Assembly (NCBI GenBank): GCA_031256525.1
Contig: JAIRQK010000116.1
Span: 1-7,062, forward strand
Direction: 5' to 3'
Source: Campylobacteraceae bacterium
GTDB taxonomy: Bacteria; Campylobacterota; Campylobacteria; Campylobacterales; Campylobacteraceae
DNA: 7,062 bases
Below the pieces are notes generated by a model, which was given only the letters and a program-made list of their open reading frames with translations, had not been told where the DNA came from and did no database searches. Position 1 is the first letter of the stretch. Every line of letters begins with the position of its first letter. Shown here in pieces: positions 1 through 4,918 of this stretch. The position numbers were made by a program, and so were the translations under genes.

Positions 1-1003
1 TCATAAGTCCGATTCCGGTTATTTTGGTAAAAATAGTTGGATATTGCTCTTTGACTTTATTTAAATTTTTTTCAAAAATCTCTATTATCTCTTTTAGTAA
101 TCCCTCATTTTTATAACTATCTAAAATATCAAGCACTTCAAACCCAGCACGAGTACTTAAAAAGTTTCCACCAAAAGTGCTACCGTGGTCTCCATAAGTT
201 AAAATATCTTTATGTTTACTCAAAATAGCCCCTATTGGAACTCCTCCAGCCAAACCTTTTGCCAAAGTTATAACATCTGGCTCAATATCGTAAAGTTTTG
301 AGGCTAAAAACTCTCCACTTCTATAAACTCCTGATTGCACCTCATCGACGATAAGTAAAACCTCTTTTTCTTTTAGATATTTTGCAAGCTCCTTTATCTC
401 TTCTTTATCAAATGCAGCTACTCCACCCTCTCCTTGAATAAGCTCTATCATAACCGCAACCGTTTCGTTATCTATCGCATTATATAAGTCTTTTATTGTT
501 GGCTTATATTCAAATCCATCTGGATACGGAGAAAAATCTACTTGATGAAACTTCTCTTGACCTGTTGCTTTTATCGTTGCAATTGTCCTTCCGTGAAACG
601 AGTGTTCTAATGTTAAAATTTTATATTTTTTATTTTTAAACTTTTTTTGACCATATTTCCTTGCTATCTTTATAGCCCCTTCATTTGCTTCTGCTCCACT
701 ATTTGCAAAAAATACCGCCATATCATATCCGCTAAGTTCTACTATCTTTTTTGCTAAAAGTGCTTGAGGCTCAATCAAATAAATATTTGAAATATGAGTT
801 ATATTGCTCACTTGTTCATAAATTGCATTTGCAACTCTTCTGTTTCCATGACCAACACTCACAACGCCAATGCCACTCGTAAAATCGATATACTCTTTTC
901 CACTTTCATCAAACAAAGTAGCATTTTGTCCACATTTGAAATTTACATAATTTCTATTGTAAGTTTGCAACACATATTTTTTATCAATCTCTTCTAAAAT
1001 CAT
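1..1003 (-). CDS. argD: Acetylornithine aminotransferase, C-terminus cut by window edge
   Basis: PLP-dependent class III aminotransferase that interconverts N-acetylglutamate semialdehyde and N-acetylornithine in cytosolic arginine biosynthesis; many members also act as succinyldiaminopimelate aminotransferase in lysine synthesis. I read 334 residues without a break from ATG at 1003; the family is usually about 390-400, so roughly 55-60 C-terminal residues lie outside the window. Visible family marks are NSGAEANEGAIK (101-112, PLP phosphate loop), FHGRT (136-140), IQGEGG (189-194), DEVQSG (220-225, Asp under the pyridine ring), the PLP Schiff-base lysine K249 in LAKGLAGGVPIGA, and HGSTFGGN (273-280). 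The start is supported by AAGGA at 1009-1013. It follows the UPF0126/TRIC-like gene by 10 bases and probably shares its transcript. The related ornithine or GABA aminotransferases are less likely, given the length, N-terminus and HGSTFGGN motif, but cannot be excluded from sequence alone. Confidence 0.9.
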   Translation of the reverse strand, partial: MILEEIDKKYVLQTYNRNYVNFKCGQNATLFDESGKEYIDFTSGIGVVSVGHGNRRVANAIYEQVSNITHISNIYLIEPQALLAKKIVELSGYDMAVFFANSGAEANEGAIKIARKYGQKKFKNKKYKILTLEHSFHGRTIATIKATGQEKFHQVDFSPYPDGFEYKPTIKDLYNAIDNETVAVMIELIQGEGGVAAFDKEEIKELAKYLKEKEVLLIVDEVQSGVYRSGEFLASKLYDIEPDVITLAKGLAGGVPIGAILSKHKDILTYGDHGSTFGGNFLSTRAGFEVLDILDSYKNEGLLKEIIEIFEKNLNKVKEQYPTIFTKITGIGLM

Positions 1004-1008
1004 CTTTT

Positions 1009-1016
1009 TCCTTTTA
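1009..1016 (-). promoter_or_regulatory. argD ribosome binding site overlapping the upstream stop codon
   Basis: On the minus strand the sequence reads TAAAAGGAAAAAGATG. The TAA stop of the TRIC-like gene (1014-1016) runs into the AAGGA ribosome binding site for argD. This arrangement fits cotranscription and probable translational coupling of the two genes, and it fixes the argD start at 1003. Confidence 0.7.
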
Positions 1017-1622
1017 TGTAATGTTGGGAAGTTTCCAACCTTTATAATACCCAAAAAGCCTCAAAGCTACACCAAAAACAAAAACCAAAATAATGTTAAA
1101 TAAACTAACCATATCATATAAATTTAACACATATATCATAAGTGCAACGATAATAGCGACCGTTCCATAAAATTCGCTTATCATAAAAAATGGAACGCGG
1201 TTAATCATCACATCTCTTATAGCACTTCCACCAACTGCAGTTAAAAGTCCAAGTATAACTATCCCAAATATATTAAATCCAGCACCTATTCCTACAATAG
1301 ATCCAGTTATCGCAAAAGAGACAAGTCCAAAAGTATCGCTTACTATAAAAATAGTACTTTTTTCAAACTTATCAAACTTATGAAGTTTAAAAATAATCGC
1401 TAAAACTACAACACAAACAACGAGTATCGTTGGAAGTATATCTGTAAATGCGTAAGGCATTTTATCAGCAATAGCATCTCTTGTTATACCGCCACCAAGA
1501 GCAGTTAAAAATGAAGCCAAAAATATACCAAGAAGGTCTAATCTCTCCCTAACTCCAACAAAAAAACCGCTAAGTGCAAATGCCACTATCCCAAATATAT
1601 CCGCAATCTCTAATACGCTCAA
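1014..1622 (-). CDS. UPF0126 / trimeric intracellular cation channel (TRIC)-like membrane protein
   Basis: A 202-residue, highly hydrophobic inner-membrane protein with the two-repeat architecture of the UPF0126 family (YadS/YicG type, Pfam glycine-transporter domain), members of which are structurally related to TRIC cation channels. Repeat 1 has DIFGIVAFALSG (8-19) and GGGITRD (43-49) followed by P56. Repeat 2 has DTFGLVSFAITG (96-107) and GGSAIRD (131-137) followed by P144. About seven membrane helices are expected, and the length is normal for the family. The start codon is TTG (1620-1622), chosen because AAAGG lies 8 bases upstream (1631-1635), no ATG start with a ribosome binding site is available, and the N-terminus fits the family. 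It is the first gene of the leftward unit, and its stop overlaps the argD ribosome binding site. The family assignment is firm; the transported solute (K+, glycine or other) is unknown here. Confidence 0.85.
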   Translation of the reverse strand: MSVLEIADIFGIVAFALSGFFVGVRERLDLLGIFLASFLTALGGGITRDAIADKMPYAFTDILPTILVVCVVVLAIIFKLHKFDKFEKSTIFIVSDTFGLVSFAITGSIVGIGAGFNIFGIVILGLLTAVGGSAIRDVMINRVPFFMISEFYGTVAIIVALMIYVLNLYDMVSLFNIILVFVFGVALRLFGYYKGWKLPNIT

Positions 1623-1645
1623 ACTTATTTCCTTTAAAAACGGTA

Positions 1646-1674
1646 ATTATATCTAATTTAAATTGTCCATAAAC
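1646..1674 (-). promoter_or_regulatory. Predicted promoter for the TRIC-like gene and argD
   Basis: A perfect TATAAT -10 box lies at 1646-1651 (minus strand), 23 bases upstream of the TTG start. Transcription would begin near 1638-1640, just ahead of the ribosome binding site at 1631-1635, leaving a very short leader. A poor -35 match (GTTTAT, 1669-1674) sits 17 bases upstream, which is normal for epsilonproteobacteria, where the -35 is weak or absent. Judged by eye only. Confidence 0.55.
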
Positions 1675-1701
1675 TTTTTTTACATCTAAAAGTTATATAA
1701 T
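1675..1701 (+). promoter_or_regulatory. Predicted promoter for the rightward metal-handling operon
   Basis: TATAAT at 1696-1701 is preceded by a run of seven T (1675-1681), the T-rich upstream pattern typical of Campylobacter sigma-70 promoters. Transcription would start near 1708, giving a leader of about 25 bases to ATG 1733. It diverges from the leftward promoter, with the two -10 boxes about 45 bases apart. No recognisable CueR, CsoR or Fur operator was identified, so metal control is not shown by the sequence. Confidence 0.55.
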
Positions 1702-1720
1702 CGTGATATTGTTTTGTAAA

Positions 1721-1728
1721 AAAGAGGT
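1721..1728 (+). promoter_or_regulatory. Ribosome binding site that fixes the start at 1733
   Basis: AAAGAGGT stands just upstream of ATG 1733, with GAGG 5 bases from the start. The frame could also open at GTG 1703, but that codon lies next to the -10 box and upstream of the expected transcription start. The ATG is therefore preferred. Confidence 0.7.
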
Positions 1729-1732
1729 GTTG

Positions 1733-2620
1733 ATGAATTATTTAAAATATTCCATTTTATTTGTTGTTATTTGTCTTGGACTTTACTGCATAGATGTTTC
1801 TGTTGTAAATCGTGATGCTTTATTTTTGATATTTTTTATTATTGCATTAATTGTTGCTGCAGCTATTGTTGCAAATATAATCATAAAATCAAATGGTAGA
1901 GCTATGACACTTAAGGAAATTGTGAAATATGTTCTATATTTTTCCATAATAACCGCAATAGTTGTGATTGTCATGTTATCTATAATGATATCAATAAGGG
2001 GTTACGGTTCTTTACCATTTGGTCGGTATATAAGTTTAAACCAACCTATACAATTTTCTATGGATTACATAACTGGTCATTATGTAAATGGGTTTATTGG
2101 CATATTTGTTGCTGTTTTAATTCCAACTTTAATTTCAATGTTTTCAGTAAATAACCATTTTAAAAGTAGATACGCCGATGCTCTTTATTTTATAAAAACT
2201 GATACCCCCCATTTTACAAAAGGGACATTAATATCTTATCTGAAATACACTATTCTATTTTTTATTATTTTTCTTGGGCTTTTTCTTGCAAGTTTTACTC
2301 TGTTGCGAATGGTGCGTGCTGAGTCTATTGCACTTGCTATTTCTCTTGTTAGTGCATCAGCTATTGCTACGGCTATCGTTATAAGTATGGTTATAAAATC
2401 AAATAATGGGATTAAATTTGGTGAAATTGTGAATTATATTATTTTATTTTGTGCAGTATGTGAAGTGGGAACAATGATTACATCAATGATAATTTTTGAA
2501 AAGCCAATATGTGTTCTTTTGTTCGGTTCCAACTTTTGTAGTGCAGGTCTTCGTATGTTTACATGGGTTCCAACTTTATTTTCGATATGCTTGATAAGTT
2601 CTATAAAAAATATTAAAAAT
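1733..2620 (+). repeat. Diverged internal gene duplication (two units of about 160 and 130 codons)
   Basis: The two halves of the membrane-protein gene are homologous. Unit 1 begins at 1733 and unit 2 at about 2231, where ATA replaces the ATG of unit 1. The similarity is clear in protein (IKSN, EIV, YLKY and PTL landmarks in the same order) and still visible in DNA around the unit starts. Unit 1 is longer because it has an extra loop before its fourth helix and a tail after it. Confidence 0.8.
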
Positions 2621-2623
2621 TAA
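1733..2623 (+). CDS. Internally duplicated eight-helix membrane protein of unknown function
   Basis: A 296-residue inner-membrane protein made of two copies of a four-helix unit. Copy 1 (residues 1-about 160) and copy 2 (about 167-296) align well: MNYLKYSILF with ISYLKYTILF; IIIKSNGRAMTLKEIVKYVLYF (49-70) with MVIKSNNGIKFGEIVNYIILF (219-239), where the shared IKSN, EIV and Y anchor the match; and IPTLISMF (130-137) with VPTLFSICL (279-287). Predicted helices are at about 4-24, 29-52, 63-88, 119-138, 170-191, 198-222, 231-254 and 274-292. The single unit resembles the small, roughly 150-residue four-helix ABZJ_00895-type proteins I recall from Campylobacter and Acinetobacter; this is memory, not a search. 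No catalytic or metal-binding motif stands out. It is the first gene after the promoter, 22 bases ahead of the dehydrogenase. Being a real gene is well supported by its start signals and the duplication; its role is not known. Confidence 0.75.
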   Translation: MNYLKYSILFVVICLGLYCIDVSVVNRDALFLIFFIIALIVAAAIVANIIIKSNGRAMTLKEIVKYVLYFSIITAIVVIVMLSIMISIRGYGSLPFGRYISLNQPIQFSMDYITGHYVNGFIGIFVAVLIPTLISMFSVNNHFKSRYADALYFIKTDTPHFTKGTLISYLKYTILFFIIFLGLFLASFTLLRMVRAESIALAISLVSASAIATAIVISMVIKSNNGIKFGEIVNYIILFCAVCEVGTMITSMIIFEKPICVLLFGSNFCSAGLRMFTWVPTLFSICLISSIKNIKN

Positions 2624-2645
2624 AAAACAGGGACAGGAGTGTTTT

Positions 2646-3785
2646 ATGAAACCATTTATTTATCATAATCCTACAAAACTTATTTATGGCGAAAAACAAG
2701 ATCTTATTGGAAAGATTTTAGGAGAGTCTGGACACAAAAGCGTTTTACTAGTTTATGGAAGAAACTCTATTAAGAAAAATGGCTTATATGATGAAGTTGT
2801 AAAATCATTAAGAGATGAAAATATCGAAATTATCGAGCATAGCGGAGTTAGCTCTAACCCAACTTTATCACATGCAAGAGAGGGTTTAGAAAAAGCAAAA
2901 AAGGTAACATCTGTTCTTGCAGTCGGTGGTGGAAGCGTTGTTGATGAATCAAAAGCAATAGCAGCTGCAGCGTTAAGTAATTGTGATATATGGGAACTTT
3001 TTACAGGTAAAGTTCCAACTTATGCACTTGACTTGTATGTTATATTAACAATATCAGCAACTGGTAGCGAAATGAATGACGGTGCAGTTTTAACAAATGA
3101 AAAAACAGATGAAAAGTTCTCCTACAAGTCCAAATTAAACTATCCAAAAGTATCTATAATCAATCCAAAATTTGCTTGTAGTTTGCCAAATGACTATTTG
3201 GCTTATTCGGCTGTTGATATCATTGCCCATACTATTGAGGTCTATTTTAATGCTGAAGTTCACCCAAATATACAGAATAGATTTGCGGAAAATATCATTC
3301 TATCAACAATAGAAACGACTGAAAAACTCTTGAAAAATCAGAATGATTTAGACGCAAGATATGAGTTTGCATTATGTTCTACTTGGGCGTTAAATGGCTT
3401 AACAAAAATTGGTGTAGGAGATGTTGACTTTCCTTGCCATATGTTAGAACACTCTCTAAGTGCTTTGTATGACACTCCTCATGGAGCAGGGCTTAGCGTT
3501 GTGATACCTGCTTGGCTTAAGTGGCTTGTAAAAAGAGATGATAGTCAAATAAGAGGTTTTGCAAAGGCTGTATTTAATAAAGATAGTGCGGCAGAAGGGA
3601 TAGAAGAGCTTGAAAAATGGTTTAGAAAAATTGGCTCTCCAATATCTCTAAATGAACTTGATATCTCAAAAAAAGAGATAAATAAAATCGCTCAAAATAT
3701 ATATAAAACATCGTTAAGATGGAGAATGAGTGATATATATACGGTCAATGTTATTGAAGATATATTAAATAATGCAATACATTAA
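2646..3785 (+). CDS. Iron-family alcohol dehydrogenase, YqhD/butanol dehydrogenase type
   Basis: A 379-residue cytosolic, metal-dependent NAD(P)H dehydrogenase of the group III (iron-containing) alcohol dehydrogenases, close in length to YqhD (387). It probably reduces aldehydes to alcohols. Residues 1-about 180 form the nucleotide-binding domain, with GGGSVVDESKAIA (94-106) and SATGSEMN (137-144). The helical domain carries the metal ligands D191, H195, H265 and H279 (in DTPHGAG); the spacings match those of YqhD (D194, H198, H267, H281). The early cofactor loop reads YGRNSIKKNGLYDEV (37-51), whereas YqhD and BDH have more glycines there. The start at ATG 2646 has CAGGAG (2634-2639) upstream. 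It sits second in the operon, 22 bases after the membrane-protein gene and 13 before the ferritin-like/VIT1 gene. A role in detoxifying aldehydes under metal or oxidative stress is inferred from YqhD and context; the true substrate and NADH/NADPH preference are unknown. Confidence 0.88.
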   Translation: MKPFIYHNPTKLIYGEKQDLIGKILGESGHKSVLLVYGRNSIKKNGLYDEVVKSLRDENIEIIEHSGVSSNPTLSHAREGLEKAKKVTSVLAVGGGSVVDESKAIAAAALSNCDIWELFTGKVPTYALDLYVILTISATGSEMNDGAVLTNEKTDEKFSYKSKLNYPKVSIINPKFACSLPNDYLAYSAVDIIAHTIEVYFNAEVHPNIQNRFAENIILSTIETTEKLLKNQNDLDARYEFALCSTWALNGLTKIGVGDVDFPCHMLEHSLSALYDTPHGAGLSVVIPAWLKWLVKRDDSQIRGFAKAVFNKDSAAEGIEELEKWFRKIGSPISLNELDISKKEINKIAQNIYKTSLRWRMSDIYTVNVIEDILNNAIH

Positions 3786-3798
3786 ATAGGAAAAAACA

Positions 3799-4680
3799 AT
3801 GAAACCAATACCAGAAGAGTTAAAAGCACAAGCACTTGCTCAACTTCAAGATGAGGTAAATGATTTTACAATTTACTCAATTTTAGCAAACAAATGCAAA
3901 AAAGATGACGGAAATAGAGATATATTTTTAAGGCTCTGCGAAGAGGAGAAGAATCATTATGAGTTTTGTAAAAAAATAACTGGCGAAGATAGAAAACCGC
4001 AAAAACTACTTATACTATTTATAGTGTTTTGTGTAAATCTTTTTGGTGTCTATTTTGTTTTAAAATTTATGGAAAATCGCGAAATTAGTGGCAAAAGTTT
4101 TTATAAATATCTTTTTGACTCTCACCATGAATCAAAAATAATCTATGAGCAAGAGATAAATCATGAGGCGAAATTGATTGATATGCTTTATGACAAAAAA
4201 ATCGTTTATGCCGGAGCGATTGTTCTTGGAATGAATGACGCTTTAGTTGAACTTACCGGAACGCTAAGTGGTATCGCATTGGCATTTAGTAGTACAATAG
4301 CAGTTGGAGCAACCGGGCTTATTATGGGAATTGCTGCGTCGCTTTCAATGGCTGGAAGTGCTTATTTAGAATCAAAAGAGAATGAAATTGAAGGCATAAA
4401 ACCGCTTACTTATTCGCTATATACTGGAGTGGCATATATCATTACAACGATTATGTTAGTTCTTCCATTTTTGGTTTTAGATAGCATGCTTTTTGCACTT
4501 ATTTGGATGTTTGTTTTTGTGCTTATTGCGATATTTGGCTACAACTTTTATATAAGTATCGCAAAAGGGCTAAATTTCTGGAGAAGAGTTACGCAAATGT
4601 GTGCAATTACTTTTGGTGTTGCCATTATATCTTTCGCGATAGGGTACAGTGTCAAATATATTTTTGGCATTGATATCTAA
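3799..4680 (+). CDS. Ferritin-like / VIT1-CCC1 fusion iron (Mn) transporter, MbfA-like
   Basis: A 293-residue protein joining a cytosolic ferritin-like (rubrerythrin-type) domain to a VIT1/CCC1 membrane domain. Likely di-metal ligands in the first part are E19, E50 with H53 (EEEKNH), E92 and E119 with H122 (EQEINHE), one per helix of a four-helix bundle. Helix 3 (about 70-92) is unusually hydrophobic. Residues 136-293 carry about five membrane helices. The first contains GMNDALVELTGTLSGIALA (144-162) and the second SLSMAGSAYLESKE (181-194), in the positions of the metal-path Asp and Met and the cytosolic Glu cluster of plant VIT1. MbfA of rhizobia has the same domain order and exports iron; this is the closest described analogue. 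The start at ATG 3799 has TAGGA (3787-3791) upstream. It lies between the dehydrogenase and the copper genes. Fe2+ or Mn2+ efflux is an inference, and direction and metal are not settled by sequence. Confidence 0.83.
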   Translation: MKPIPEELKAQALAQLQDEVNDFTIYSILANKCKKDDGNRDIFLRLCEEEKNHYEFCKKITGEDRKPQKLLILFIVFCVNLFGVYFVLKFMENREISGKSFYKYLFDSHHESKIIYEQEINHEAKLIDMLYDKKIVYAGAIVLGMNDALVELTGTLSGIALAFSSTIAVGATGLIMGIAASLSMAGSAYLESKENEIEGIKPLTYSLYTGVAYIITTIMLVLPFLVLDSMLFALIWMFVFVLIAIFGYNFYISIAKGLNFWRRVTQMCAITFGVAIISFAIGYSVKYIFGIDI

Positions 4681-4699
4681 AAATTTCAAGGATAAAAAT

Positions 4700-4918
4700 A
4701 TGAAAATCATATACACGGCAAAAAATATAAATTGTCAAAAATGTGCAAATAGTATAAAAAATGGACTCGATGAGGATTTTGGCGTAATTGAAATAAATTT
4801 AGATAAAAATCCTCGCGAAATAACCATAATTTTAAATTCAAAAGATGAAGAGGAAAAATTCATATCGCAAATGCAAGATTTGGGATTTGATATCATAGAA
4901 GAGATTTCAAGAGTATAA
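4700..4918 (+). CDS. Small heavy-metal-associated (HMA) domain protein, probable copper chaperone
   Basis: A 72-residue cytosolic protein with the ferredoxin-like HMA fold (beta-alpha-beta-beta-alpha-beta). The metal site is C12-x-x-C15 in NINCQKCANSI (9-19), and the C-terminal LGFDII (61-66) is the usual HMA ending. Such proteins (CopZ/Atx1 type) carry Cu(I) to a P1B ATPase, which fits the copA gene directly downstream. The canonical GMTCxxC is changed to NINCQKC, losing the conserved Met. ATG 4700 was chosen because AAGGA (4688-4692) precedes it. The frame stays open upstream to an ATG at 4649, but using it would add 17 residues with no family match and overlap the VIT1 gene. The stop TAA (4916-4918) directly abuts the copA ATG. 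C. jejuni also has a small HMA gene next to its copper ATPase (Cj1162c/Cj1161c, from memory). The symbol copZ is withheld because the motif is atypical. Confidence 0.82.
   Translation: MKIIYTAKNINCQKCANSIKNGLDEDFGVIEINLDKNPREITIILNSKDEEEKFISQMQDLGFDIIEEISRV

Noticed and set aside
794..997. A 67-codon open frame on the plus strand
   Set aside because: It lies antisense inside argD, has no convincing ribosome binding site and no recognisable protein pattern; argD is unmistakable on the other strand.
1644..1668. Possible Fur-like box in the intergenic region
   Set aside because: The AT-rich palindromic character fits loosely, but I could not match the repeated GATAAT-type hexamers convincingly; such matches are common by chance in AT-rich DNA.
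1703..1732. GTG 1703 as the start of the first operon gene
   Set aside because: It sits immediately downstream of the -10 box, before the likely transcription start, and lacks a ribosome binding site, while ATG 1733 has a good one and matches the start of the second unit.
1783..1974. A 63-codon minus-strand open frame
   Set aside because: It is antisense to the duplicated membrane protein, whose two-unit structure shows that the plus frame is the coding one.
2604..2645. Possible terminator between the membrane-protein and dehydrogenase genes
   Set aside because: Only A-rich DNA with no GC-containing stem followed by a T run; readthrough is expected.
4649..4699. ATG 4649 as the start of the HMA protein
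   Set aside because: It would overlap the transporter gene by 32 bases and add residues with no HMA match; AAGGA before ATG 4700 is the better signal.
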